A stretch of DNA of 64,000 nt from Phymatolithon calcareum (GCA_977006965.1 OZ345362.1:2542001-2606000), one strand, 5' to 3'; counted from the first letter of the stretch, positions 21,409 to 31,530 are shown. The notes: generated from the sequence alone by a model not told the origin. A program made the numbers and translations.

Positions 21409-22134
21409 ATGGTATCTGCTTTTCAAATGCAATACCGCTCTCCGCTCTTTCACAGCATGTCGGACCAAAAGCAAAGCATTAATTTTCTTCTCAACACGCC
21501 ATACTCTCCTGATACCGAACGCTTGTCTCCTCACACCAGTTTCAGACCTCCTGTGACCCCAGAACTTCTCTTTCCTTCGCAATTCGTTGAGCGCTCAGGA
21601 AGCATATTAACTGTTGAGCGAGCTCAATTCGCGGAAACCAGGTTAGCACCCATGTCTACGCCGCAAGCCCTTTCTTGCTATAGTTCCACTTCGGGCCCCA
21701 AAATTTCCGTTTTGCCAAGTAGCTGCGAGGCGGAGAAGCGAATGAAGCGCCCACGATTGTCATGCGAACTCTGCGGACGAACGTTCACTGCAGTCACTTC
21801 ACTACGCAAGCACAAGCGCGTGGTGCACGAAAAGGTAAAAAGTTTCGAGTGTAATGTCTGCAAGCGGCGTTTTGCTGAGAAGTCAAACCTCAAGAAGCAC
21901 ATGATCGCTCTGCACCAAAAGATACGGACTCATAAGTGTATCGAATGCAGCAAGATGTTCGCCTTGTCCGATGGACTTCGAAGGCATGTGAATAATTGTC
22001 ATCTTCGGCTCCGTCCTTATGAGTGCGACATCTGTTCTTCGTCTTTCAAGCAGCGTACACACCTGCAGAAGCATAAGGCTACCCTACACAAAGTCAGAAT
22101 GACCGGTATCGACAGCACTGCAGGGGATCCGTGA
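21409..22134 (+). CDS. C2H2 zinc-finger protein, four fingers (complete)
   Basis: The 241-aa protein is a divergent paralogue of 11995-12693. The frame is open upstream of 21409, but ATG 21409 is preferred: it yields MVSAFQMQYRS, matching the paralogue's start, and the upstream codons begin with a TTG. Residues 22-29, QSINFLLN, repeat the conserved N-terminal motif and are followed by a TPxxPDT sequence. A Ser/Pro-rich spacer and basic KRMKRPRLS lead into four C2H2 fingers with ligands C119/C122/H135/H140, C148/C151/H164/H169, C177/C180/H193/H198 and C206/C209/H222/H227. Fingers 2-4 keep the helix sequences KSNLKKH, DGLRRH and RTHLQKH, implying similar DNA targets. TGA ends the gene 14 residues after the last ligand. 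Role as a transcription factor is inferred from the family. Confidence 0.9.
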   Translation: MVSAFQMQYRSPLFHSMSDQKQSINFLLNTPYSPDTERLSPHTSFRPPVTPELLFPSQFVERSGSILTVERAQFAETRLAPMSTPQALSCYSSTSGPKISVLPSSCEAEKRMKRPRLSCELCGRTFTAVTSLRKHKRVVHEKVKSFECNVCKRRFAEKSNLKKHMIALHQKIRTHKCIECSKMFALSDGLRRHVNNCHLRLRPYECDICSSSFKQRTHLQKHKATLHKVRMTGIDSTAGDP

Positions 22135-23825
22135 TCGAAGAAGAACTACTCTACAAAGCCATGATGTAGTAGACCACAATCCTGTTATTAACTTAGTTTT
22201 CATATAGGTGGAAAGAAGTGCAGTGCATCCCTTTCCATTGCCTCGGTATTTGGAATGTCGATAGCCTAGACACTTGTTTAACCTCAACTTTAGTCAAATG
22301 TTCATCTGTCACTTTTTATCCAAAAATTCGCTATTGCTAGGCTGCAAAAGAAAGAACATAAAAGTGACACCAAGTCCTGTAACTAATTTAGTAAAATTGA
22401 TAAAACTATTGTCGCTTTTATCTTTGCTGCTTAGTTTCGAATCTCAGCGACTGCTACATAAGCAGCTGGGGATAGGGTATTGCACTTGAAGTTAGAGAAT
22501 CGGAAAGCGAAAATGGCTTGTAATGAGGATTCCAAGCGACAGGCAATATACTTGGCGCCGCAGAGTTTGAGCAGCTTGAATAGACCTTTAGCCCCGTTTT
22601 CAACCCATACCTTGCAGCCAACCATTGAGTAAGATGGAAATGTTTGAGGGCATAAGGCTTGTCACAGGGACGAAAAGCAGTTGTGTCTTTTGGTTCCCAC
22701 CACCGTGCATTTCTCTGCTAAGATGTATGAATATGTAAAGGAAGCCTTCTGGTGAGTCTTCGCAGAGGCAAGAATCAGCGAGAAACGATCGCAGCTCTAA
22801 AAACAAGCAAGAATTGATAGACCTACAGAAAATCTGTTTTCAAATCTTGTTCTACACATCACGTTAAGTGCTGCTGTTTGGACAGCACTGCCCCACCGAG
22901 AAAGAGTTTTTGCTCGCTTTCAGGGACTAAAATCAGGCTCTTATCGACATGATTTTGAACAAGAAGGACTATTCTTCGAGGGAAGAGCGGAAGGTGGACT
23001 TTAAATATACTTGCTGAAAAGATCTATTACTTTTGAAGCTGTAGGCAGTCAGTCGATATATAAAATCAGGGTGATAATCCTGAGACCCATGCATTCCGAC
23101 CACTATACTTTGAGATGTGCGTGTACGCCATATCCTTGACTGTATGTAGTGTGGAGGGAAATTACCTGCGCGATGTAGCTCGTGGATGCGCCCTACACAG
23201 CAGTTGGTTGTTCGGGATTCAATACCCTGCTGTCTAGGACATGCGCAAGCGTCAAGTGGTCCACAGTATCGTGCACGTGGAAATAGATGGCACAAGACGG
23301 CACTCGTGGACAATGAGGCTGTCCCAGCCCAATGGTGATGTTGTACCTTTGTGTTTCTTTCTTTTATATTGAAACTAAATTCTACTTTCTAAAGGTGGTA
23401 TCTAGTGCTACAGGTAATCGTGCTGTTTGAAACCTAAAACCCAAGCCAGCGCACAGCTCTATGGTCCTCACGGTCCTCAATGCGTACCTCATTTGTTGGA
23501 CCGAGTGCCTTCTTGTGGAAATGCAGCAACAATATACACGTCCTCTCAAATACGTCGCACCTATGCGCTTTTCCAGTACGCCTGATGAGAGGTACAGTAC
23601 ATCAAGAGATCACAGCGAGGCCTATATGCGAAACAGTGTCTCATTTTTCGCGACAAGCACGGTTTATAATTATTCTGCTAGACTTGAGGCAGAAAGAAGT
23701 ACGTGTATCTGTGTTGACGTTCTAAAGGCTGCATGCAGAGACTTTCTGCAGCCTGGTTTTGGAGACGTAGAGGATACAACCAGGGATTCTTGAGCGTGCG
23801 CGATCAGAGCAGACTTAGATAATGT
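22135..23825. other. no recognisable gene
   Basis: ORFs up to 114 aa occur on both strands (for example 22969-23313 minus, 23461-23793 plus), none with a recognisable domain. Confidence 0.25.
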
Positions 23826-23829
23826 GTAG

Positions 23830-23876
23830 GTTTTTACTTAAGAGTTGCCACCGCATCAGCAGACGCTTGGGGGTAC
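23830..23876 (-). repeat. TTC-tailed repeat family, minus-strand scrap
   Basis: TTTTTACTTAAGAGTTGCCAC, CGCATCAGCAGACGCTTGGG is the reverse complement of the family 3' end. Confidence 0.45.
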
Positions 23877-24059
23877 TTTGCGAAGGCCATAGGGCCGCAG
23901 GCAGGTTCTTCCCGGTTGAATGTTTGCATGATCGGGTGCTACAGTACAAGATCTGGTGGACAACCAATACCCTACTGTACCTCTGACCCATAAATCAGAG
24001 CAAATGAGCTGAAAAATATGCAGAGCATTTCTTGCTATGATAAACGATAAAAGAAAGGC

Positions 24060-24516
24060 AGTCTGGCGCTGCACCAAGCGATACCTCTCACTTTGGAAGC
24101 GGCACGATCCATCATCAAGCCGCCCTGTAGAAGCAAACCAGTGACCCTGCCTACGTTTCCGAAAGATCTGCACATCCGCCAGAGACGTGCAGAGGTGGTA
24201 CTTCACCAGCTCATAGTGAACTGCAGCCCTATTGTGGCAAGCTTTCACCATGGACACAGCGAGAATGAACCGCTTCTCTACGACCTAGTATGCAAGATGT
24301 GCCCGTATGGCGTCAAGGAGACAGCAGAGCACCTCATCCTACACTGTTCTGGGAGGACTGCCTCTCGACGAAAATTATCGGAAGAGTGCGAGACAAAACG
24401 GTAGAAAATCTGTGCAGGGAGAGACCCGTAGAGATAATCCAATATTTGAACAATGAGAACTTACTCTAGGGTTAGTTCTGGCGTTAATTAACGCGTTCTG
24501 CATTAAAGAAAGAAAG
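24060..24516 (+). mobile_element. LINE-A, 5'-truncated copy
   Basis: This is a second, short copy of the LINE-A element at 35.3-39.6 kb. From CACCAAGCGATACCTCTCAC onward it follows LINE-A 39108-39560, including GGAAGCGGCACGATCCATCA, CTTTCACCATGGACACAGCG and CCCGTATGGCGTCAAGGAGA. The 24093-24404 frame reads MEAARSIIKPPCRSKP...CKMCPYGVKETAEHLILHC, retaining the C-x2-C-x9-H-x4-C motif. A frameshift near 24370 breaks the last part. It ends in GCATTAAAGAAAGAAAG. The truncated 5' end and tailed 3' end are normal outcomes of target-primed reverse transcription. Confidence 0.85.
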
Positions 24517-24989
24517 AGTTGCGAGGCGTATAGTCGCGATATAGAGATTACCGCATTCATGCAGCTAGCGAAGGAGGCGGGGGCGAGAAAAATCCTTGTA
24601 CTCTAAAGTAAATCACAGGACAATAAAAACTCTCAAGGATGATCGATTTTGTCTTCGTGAGTCTCGAATGTATTGCCAATAGCCAAGGAGCCCACAATTT
24701 GACCTTGGGTCTCTTCGAGAGACGCCTTTGCACCACGCAAAGTACCTAGCCGGGGCTTGACGGCCCATGTAATTAGAAAAATTATGCAAACATTAAGCGA
24801 GTTAACCACATTCTCCCTGGTTGCGGGCTCTGTTTCTCACACGTTAAAGTATTGTACCTTTTCTGAGTAAAAATACTTTGAGTAATGAACTCTTCTTAGC
24901 AATGTTTAAACAGGGGTCTAACGGCCTGAAATAAAGAAGAAGAATGGTCGAACGGGCCGTAATCTAGAACAAGCAGCCCCTGCACCTCT

Positions 24990-24997
24990 GGCCTAGG
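24990..24997. repeat. 8-bp target-site duplication, left
   Basis: GGCCTAGG directly precedes the CAGGGGTC terminus of the hAT element and is repeated exactly at 26432-26439. Confidence 0.9.
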
Positions 24998-25368
24998 CAG
25001 GGGTCGTGCGCAATCCATTGCTATTGCAATTAATTGCAATTCGTATCAATTCGACCCAAATTGGGTTCTGATGAAGAATTGCAATTCGAATTGCTGGTAG
25101 GTAGGTTGTACGAAAGTGTATAGTTCAGCAAGAGCAGAGTTGTCGGAAATAACGATCACTTCAAATGTATCATGCGTAGTACGTGGTAATTGGTTGTCGG
25201 TAGCATCTAATTTATTATATAACTTGGGCCAGTATAAGCGTTCACCGGGGGAGCACTGCACCATTTTGGCCCAAATCAGCTAAATAACTATCGGGCCAAA
25301 ATGTTGCCATGCTCCCCTAGTGTTAGGTACGTAAAATTCTACGTACTGTATACAGTTACAACGTTCCT

Positions 25369-25567
25369 GAATTCAACCATCCATGTGATCGTTCAACGTA
25401 AGCGAAGGATTGTAGCGCAACGAAAAGTCTCTCAGGTGCAATGATAATTGACTAAGGGAGCTTCAATAAAACAGAAATCCATCCATCCATCCATGTGATC
25501 GTTCTGTTGTAGTGGTCTGCGTATCATAGACCACTACAACAGAACGATCACATGGATGGTTGAATTC
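25369..25567. repeat. 40-bp inverted repeat of the hAT element, left arm split by an insertion
   Basis: The right arm at 25528-25567 is continuous. The left arm is GAATTCAA plus CCATCCATGTGATCGTT at 25369-25393, resuming with CTGTTGTAGTGGTCT at 25504-25518 after the insertion. Removing the insertion and one target copy restores a 40-bp perfect stem with the 9-nt loop GCGTATCAT (25519-25527). The stem still present without removal is 32 bp (25487-25518 with 25528-25559). Confidence 0.85.
25394..25486 (+). mobile_element. small ATCC-tailed element, copy 2, inside the hAT
   Basis: The 93-bp insertion from CAACGTAAGCGAAGG to the ATCCATCCAT tail is flanked by a 17-bp duplication CCATCCATGTGATCGTT (25377-25393 and 25487-25503). 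It matches the minus-strand copy at 16881-16972. The long variable target duplication and simple tail indicate LINE-type retroposition. Confidence 0.8.
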
Positions 25568-25722
25568 ATTCATCCGTTCAAGTATAACGGTATGGGTGTC
25601 TAGAGTGCCGTTTCTGAAAAGACAGATAGAAGAGCCAATATAAAAAGTGAAGTCGTACATTTATCCAAAGCACACTACCAGACCCACTCGACAACACCTA
25701 AACAAATTTCGCTCTTCCAATC

Positions 25723-26313
25723 ATGGTACTACCTATTCCGAAACCGAAGCCGAAACAAGTTGTACAGCAGCTAATGCAACTCCTTCGCGAACAGCCTCGA
25801 GATATCCATTCACGTCAATCAGGTCGAACAAGACGAAATGTGATGTTTTGCGTCTACCTCTGTCCCAAGGGCGATCAATGCACTGAAGGAAGCGAATTTT
25901 GTTTCGAGAAGGGTACTGGTTTTTCGAATCCGTACAATCACCTGAAGCGTTGCATCGGTGGTGGCCGTGAGGATCATCTTCTGGAAGTGTACCATGCTAC
26001 GAGAGATCGTAATCTGCGCTCCGGAACTTCATTCAGTTTCAAGACCCCTATTGTCATGAAGCTCACCGAACGTGAGAAGGTGATGGATAGCTATCTGCAA
26101 CTCATCATATTCATGTCCTTGCCGATCAGTTTCGTCACCGACGGAGAAGTTCGTGCACTCTCGAAGCACGACCAAGTCTTTTGCACGAATACGTTTAAAA
26201 AGGTACTGTTTGCGCTAGTGGAACTCGTTGAACGGCGTATCTCTGGAGAACTGAAAGAAGCTAGGGGTGCGCTTATGCCTAGGAGAAGAGGCATGAATAA
26301 ACAGTTAACTTGA
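25723..26313 (+). CDS. hAT transposase N-terminal fragment with BED-like zinc finger
   Basis: The 196-aa ORF begins at ATG 25723. A Pro/Lys start (PIPKPKPKQ) leads to a Cys-rich segment with C43, C47, C53, C60, H73 and C77. The C-x12-H-x3-C end (CFEKGTGFSNPYNHLKRC) resembles the BED zinc fingers with which hAT transposases bind DNA. Residues 115-190 (EREKVMDSYLQLIIF, LPISFVTDGEVRAL) resemble the helical part that follows in such transposases. The frame ends at TGA before any DDE catalytic or C-terminal dimerisation region could appear. Its place between matched hAT ends supports the identification. It may be an inactive remnant, or a binding-only protein that could act as a repressor; the latter is speculation. 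Confidence 0.65.
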   Translation: MVLPIPKPKPKQVVQQLMQLLREQPRDIHSRQSGRTRRNVMFCVYLCPKGDQCTEGSEFCFEKGTGFSNPYNHLKRCIGGGREDHLLEVYHATRDRNLRSGTSFSFKTPIVMKLTEREKVMDSYLQLIIFMSLPISFVTDGEVRALSKHDQVFCTNTFKKVLFALVELVERRISGELKEARGALMPRRRGMNKQLT

Positions 26314-26431
26314 ATATTGCGGGAAGTATTCAAATTGCAATCCAAATTGCTGACTAACCGTAGTGAGCAATTGAATTGTTTAATTGCGCGACAAACAGCA
26401 ATATCGAGCAATGGAATTGGCACTACCCCTG

Positions 26432-26439
26432 GGCCTAGG
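26432..26439. repeat. 8-bp target-site duplication, right
   Basis: GGCCTAGG directly follows the CCCCTG terminus and equals 24990-24997. Confidence 0.9.
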
Positions 26440-27685
26440 TGTTCTCAAAATTTTTGCCGCCGTGCTCTGCAATGTCCGGAACTTTTTACACACACATAAT
26501 TCCACCTCGAGATGATTTTCTCACGGTGCAGATCCAAACCAGTCTTCTTTTGTTATGCTATATTGCGTTGAATTGGAGCCTTTCTCGTGCACGCGAATCA
26601 TCGATAAATCCACATTGCTTTCCGTCGCGTTGATCCATGAATGATTGTCACCACAGGAGTATCTCCTCCTAATGTTTAAATCCATCCATAATCAGTTTTT
26701 GCATGTCACCCTTGTTCCTCCCGAGGCTCGCGCGCGGTGCGCGATGGCGAAAGGCCGCCCGGCACCGAATCCACGAGACAGAGACAGCGAACGAATGTAC
26801 TAGTCGAGGCTGCAGGCTGATACATGCTCTTCAGCCGGTGATTTTGCGTCTGGAGTTCCTGGTTACAGTTATTCTACCCTAAGGCAGTAGGATACAGGCA
26901 CATGGGTCATGGTCATTAGTGGTGCCTCCTGGGTATCGCTGAAAAAGTGGAAGAGTTTACGTCCTGATTCGTGACTTCTTATCCTAATTGTTGGACTGCC
27001 GCCCAGGTTCGTGGGTTGATGGCCAAGATCGAGATTTAACGTCCTTGTTAGTGGATTGTTATCCAGTCTCGTGGATTTTCGTCCTCACTGTTGCCCTCAT
27101 TCCATGTCCTCGTTGTCCGCCGCCATTCGGAATGAGAGTAATATTTCTTGAGCTGGAAGTATGATACTTCCTAAATGGCCAATTATTGAACTGCTCTGCT
27201 GTACAAATTGCTGCCCACAAGGCGGTTCGTCGCCCACCAGTCCATGCAATATATGACTCTCCGGCGGAAGCTGATGATGCACCAGAGGATTCAAATAAGA
27301 CGGAAGCGGAAGTCCAGTTCTGATTAGAACTGTTCTTATCGTCTGCACTGAAGCACAGCTTCTCCCGGACTTTGTTCATTAAGCTTTGGAACCCATCTTA
27401 ATTACGCTTCGACGAGATCTTCTGGGCTGCCCATGTATTGAACGCTTCATGCCAGTGCCGTTCTTTTTAAATGCAATCATTAGTAGCAGCTGTTTAAGTT
27501 CTCTGTTCTACTCGAAAGAGTACATTTTCGTAGCAAAAGTTCCTAAAATCGAGGAAATATACTTAAGTATTTTCCCCTTTGCTGGGGCCTCGTAATCCAA
27601 ACTCCCTACTCAGACGGTCGCTTCCGTGCCGGATCACTAGCAGATAAGCTGGTGAAAGAACCAAAACGGAAACAGGTCCAGAACG
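26440..27685. other. no gene; degenerate short repeats at 26963-27095
   Basis: Variants of CGTCCT..TTCGTGG and GGATTGTTATCC recur every 20-45 bp between about 26963 and 27095. Elsewhere only short ORFs are seen. Confidence 0.3.
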
Positions 27686-27689
27686 AGCT

Positions 27690-28040
27690 GGAACACGTCC
27701 GCCTAGAAGCGGAAGAGCTGGGAATACCATAAACTTCAAATATCTTGGCTTATGGCATTCGGCAGACGGTAAACACTTTATCCCTGTCAACCACTGCGCC
27801 CAAGTTGTATGGTCCGGCTTCCAAGGCCTGAACGGATTCTGACCTGTGGGGAACGACTCAAAAGTCTACGGCTCTGTCTTTTTGGCTCCTCTTTCGTGTC
27901 AACACTCCTATACGGCTGTGAATTGTGGAAGCTGACAGAGCAAGTGCGAAAGACACTCAAGATAACAGGTGCTAAGATTTTATCAAAAATAACGAAGAGA
28001 CCAGCAGCCGAGGAAGCCAGGACACCCACCACGTGGTGAT
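27690..28040 (+). pseudogene. LINE-C reverse transcriptase fragment
   Basis: One frame at about 27734 gives INFKYLGLWHSADGKH, the RT motif-E region (YLG). After a frame change, 27809-28039 gives LRLCLFGSSFVSTLLYGCEL and WKLTEQVRKTLKITGAKIL, the typical thumb segment (LLYGCE.W.L) of non-LTR retrotransposons. The catalytic motifs are absent and no 3' tail was placed. The LLYGCELW signature differs from LINE-A (VLYGASS) and LINE-B (LIQxRxEYA), so this is a third family. The piece at 43035-43290 may belong with it. Confidence 0.65.
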
Positions 28041-28044
28041 ACGG

Positions 28045-29920
28045 GCCGGAGACCTATGATAGAAGTGGCTTGGAATATGCTAATGAAGCGTAGGAGAGGC
28101 TCATCGGACCGAACGGAACACAAACGATTCAAGATAAGCTTGCAGAGCGGGCACCCGTGCCGGCACCGGCGCAAGTGGCCGCAGCGATCAAGCTGCACAA
28201 AACGCTTGTTTCGGCGATAATCCCGTCTGAAATGGCTGGCGCGATCGCAAACGCGCCCGCCTGGGACTCGGCGAATCAATAACTCGTCACGCTCGAAGTG
28301 CCAGACTCAACCCCGCCGTTGTCGGATGCCGAAGAAATCTTTTGAATTTAAGCGGATTTGATACAGGCCGGCTGTCATAACCGGTCCTGTCGCAAATTTG
28401 AGGTCGGGAATAAACGCTGTCGAGAAGACAAGAAACAACGGGTCTCAAGTGGCTCCGTCTCGCACACTGCAACCTTAGGCACCTCAAACGTGTTGTTTTT
28501 TCCCCTATGTAAAGGATCCCTGGTAGCTTGCCTTCAATAGGAATCTTCATTGATCTGCCTTCTTCTTCCTTTTCCCATACCTTAATTGTTTCCTCTTTCC
28601 TCCTCTTCTTCGTGACATATCCCTCTTGGGCTTTCTGAACAGACTTTGGTCGCGTACTATTTTACGCAATGGCGTTCCATGATGCAATATGGGAATACTA
28701 TTCACAGCTCTGTGTGCTAGCAATAGTTACTGCAATAATCAGTGACATCACAATAGGTTATTTTTATGGCAATCACAACAAAGCGATATACATCACAAGT
28801 AGGGAATAGGGAATAACGTAGTTGAACTAGCGTCTGTAATTACTTTGTTCAATACATGTGCTGTTTAGAACGTGGTTGAACGTGCGTCAGCATCGCAGTA
28901 CATTTTTATAAATCGCTCGGTAATCTGGATTGGATGCTAAAATAGGCAACGTAGTGTGCTGAAATAAGACGTTATTCTTGGTTCTGCACTAGACTATTCC
29001 TATTGAATATTGCAGTAAACGGGAATTGAAATTAATTATGACCTAATGGAAAACGTAGAACAGTTGTAATCGAAACAGACAATGGAAACCTAGAGTGTAA
29101 TCGAAAGAGACCGCGGATCAGCGGTTGTGCACAACGACGTGCGGAACAGGAACTGGGTGTACCCGAAGGTACGGAATAAGTTTACAATCAACAAGCAGGT
29201 ATCGGCTTTTTGTCCTTGTTTTTCTGCCCGAGCACATTATCCGGAACAGGACATGCGCTCTTAAGCAGAATAATGGGAGCGATGATGACGAGTCAATGGC
29301 TCGTGGTAACTACGTGCCTACTCTATTGGTTAGTACAAACAACGGGTATCTTGTCAGTACCCCAGAGCAGTAACAGCTCAGTACATCTAATCATGAAGAA
29401 TTACGCAGAGTGTGGTAATATCGACAGTTCTTCTATTCACATGAAACACAGTCGAACGTGCTACATGAAGTAAACAGACCTAAGTCTGTTTCTGAAGGGC
29501 TTGTCGCAAGTCTTCATACATCTTGAGATATTCAATATCCTTCATTGCTTCCTTTACGTCCTCATCTCTTCCAAAGTACTCTTCTGTTTCTTCAAGGCGC
29601 GTTTTGTCTTACCAGGCTTAATGCAAACCTTTCTGATGACGTCTCGTACATGCTAGGAGCTCAGATAGAATACCAGATATCAGAAGGGGGAATTTGTATG
29701 TTTTTATTTTACAAGCCCTCAACGCTAGATTTACAGACAACACAGCAGCTGGTGTCTCAGTAACTTCTCTGTGTAACAATTATGTTTCCAACTCGCAGTT
29801 GCTTCACACATCTCCATCTTTTCCAACGCTAGTATCCATCACTTGCTACTTTCTTCTTCTCCGTAGTAAAAAATGCCAAAGTAGGGCAAAAACCTCGAAA
29901 GCGCGACGTCTTCTTGCCCT
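28045..29920. other. no recognisable gene
   Basis: The first ~300 bp may still be degraded LINE-C. After that only short ORFs are seen and no supported feature. Confidence 0.25.
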
Positions 29921-29924
29921 GTTG

Positions 29925-30290
29925 AAAACACATCGGAGAGGGGGTTCTTAAGAGGAAGCCCGCTCGGGAGGACAACTTTGCGTCGGGGGCTCTTGATCGG
30001 AAGGTCACTCAGGGAGACAACTTTGGGGGTGCTCTTCAACGGAAGCTCGCTCGGGAGGACATCTTGGGGGGGAGTTCTTAAATGGAAACCCTCTCCGGGG
30101 GACAACATGGGGTGGGGCTCTTAGTCGGGAGCTCACTCGGGGAGACAACTTCGGGGGGCTCTTTATCGGGAGCTCACTGGTGGGGGACAGCTTCGGGGGC
30201 GCGCTTCGACGGAAGCTCGTTCGGGGGGATATTTTCGGGGGACCACTTTTCAAAGAAAGCCCGCTCGGGAGGACAATCAGACGGCCATCA
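29925..30290 (+). repeat. ~43-bp minisatellite, about eight units
   Basis: Units of the type GCTCGGGAGGACAACTTTG, GGGGGCTCTTGATCGGAAG recur at roughly 42-45 bp spacing (about 29961, 30006, 30048, 30092, 30134, 30175, 30219, 30261). The plus strand is G-rich. The minus strand is open for long stretches and reads as ~14-residue repeats such as PPKLSPTSELPIKS. The period is not an exact multiple of three throughout, which argues against maintained coding. Confidence 0.75.
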
Positions 30291-30714
30291 ATGGGGATCA
30301 CAATCGCGGGGGACAGCTTGAAAAACAAGCGGACGGCTCTTCGCAGCGTAGCCTTCAGGGACTCAGGACGGCCGGCGTCGCGGAAAACAGCTGTGGACGA
30401 GTATGATAACTGACGACTTTCATACGTGCAGCACGTAACACGATTCCGGCGCCGGGCGAAGCGTCTTGGGGGACTTTGGGCGCGTAGGATCTCTTGTGTT
30501 TGTCTTCGGGAGGGCTGCGTTCTTGATCGCGACCTCCGATTACAGCGGAAAAACCTCCGAAATGCGCGCATTTGTCATCGGAATCGAAATGGTCACAAGT
30601 GCCGGCGCGGGCTCCACGCCCGCGCCGGAGATCTTCAGTTGCTTGTTAGTGGGCTGTTCGGTCCGGTCGCTGGGCTTTCGCCCCAGACATAAGAGTAGAG
30701 CCGCCCTAGTGATG

Positions 30715-30785
30715 GTAGCACCTGAGGAAGCCTTGCCCGTATATTCCTTTGACTGTGGGGCTTTTAAAAACAGGAAGGAGAGAAG
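30715..30785 (+). mobile_element. LINE-B 3' end scrap
   Basis: CACCTGAGGAAGCCTTGCCC, GTATATTCCTTTGACTGTGG, GGCTTTTAAAAA is the 3' terminus seen at 48146-48205 and 13115-13172 (both minus). The frame reads VAPEEALPVYSFDCGAFK. Confidence 0.6.
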
Positions 30786-30845
30786 AGCAGAGTCAGGAAT
30801 TTTTCCCCGCTCCAATGCAGGGTTTTTTTGAAATGGCAAGAGCTA

Positions 30846-31019
30846 GATGAATAACTGCTCTGTCCTATTCTGTAGCGTTGATGACACTGACGTCTTGGTT
30901 GCTAGAAGCATGGGAGTTCCGCCGAGAGCATGGATGAGAGACTGCTCTGTCCTATTCTGTAGTGTTGATGAAACTGACGTCTGGATTGCTAGAACCATGG
31001 GAGTTCCGCGGATAGCACC
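30846..31019 (+). repeat. 87-bp tandem duplication, two units
   Basis: GATGAATAACTGCTCTGTCC at 30846 recurs as GATGAGAGACTGCTCTGTCC at 30933. Both continue through TATTCTGTAG, GTTGATGA, GCTAGAA and CATGGGAGTTCCGC. The period of 87 bp keeps a 29-residue unit in frame (CSVLFCSVD.TDV..AR.MGVP). Confidence 0.8.
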
Positions 31020-31530
31020 TGCTCTCGAAGTTAACGCGAAGACTTCGGAAGGTTGTGGAGGAGACACGAGACGCGGGGGCAGAGCTGCAACTCGAGACGC
31101 TGGAACGCATGCAAAAATCGAGCACACCAACCGATATACAAGACAGGAGTGCCCAAGAAGAACGCATCGCTAGGAAAATTACAATTGCCAAGAATGGTCT
31201 ACCGCATCAAGCAGAGAGGATGAATGAAAGCAGGCACAGAATTCTCTGCGCAAGATGGTTTTTAGGTCAGTTTCCAAGAAATCCTCCGAAGTTAATAGAA
31301 GAAATGGGCAGTCAAGAAGCATGGTCAGTTAGAATACTGACCAGTATCCTGTGGAAGCCAACATGGACCCCCATAGAGGAGACCAACTAAGACAGAGACA
31401 TCGACGCGATACAAAGTAATTCTGATTAAGGAACCGAAATTTCGAGTGTAGCAGAATATTACGAAAGGTGCCGAATTTCCTGGCGTTGGAACACATGGTA
31501 CCTTCTCAATAAATCCGCTTAATTACGACG
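31020..31530 (+). pseudogene. LINE-B C-terminal fragment
   Basis: This is homologous to 7260-7810. The shared series is CACCTGCTCTCGAAGTTAA, GGTTGTGGAGGAGACACG, CATGCAAAAATCGAGCAC, GACAGG and a 3' end ACACATGGTACC then CAATAAATCC. The 31055-31390 frame contains ERMNESRHRILCARWFLGQF and PRNPPKLIEEMGSQ, the C-terminal LINE-B domain that is also present as LPKVRHRQLAVKWAFGRFPP in the 45.6-kb copy. No RT core is present. Together with the 87-bp duplication just upstream it is a dead 5'-truncated copy. Confidence 0.7.

Larger units (their letters stand above)
24998..26431 (+). mobile_element. hAT-superfamily DNA transposon (deleted copy)
   Basis: The left end CAGGGGTCGTGCGCAATCC and the inverted right end CAGGGGTAGTGCCAATTCC form terminal inverted repeats of about 30 bp, extended by CATTGCT and ATTGC on both sides. 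They are flanked by an exact 8-bp duplication, GGCCTAGG, which is diagnostic of hAT elements. Subterminal DNA at both ends is full of AATTGC/GCAATT, probably transposase-binding repeats. The 1,434-bp element encodes only an N-terminal zinc-finger segment (25723-26313) and lacks the catalytic and dimerisation domains, so it is non-autonomous. A 93-bp tailed element is nested inside. Confidence 0.9.

Noticed and set aside
30466-30831. 121-codon ORF on the plus strand as a gene
   Set aside because: Its last part is the LINE-B 3' terminus (APEEALPVYSFDC) and its first part overlaps the minisatellite flank.
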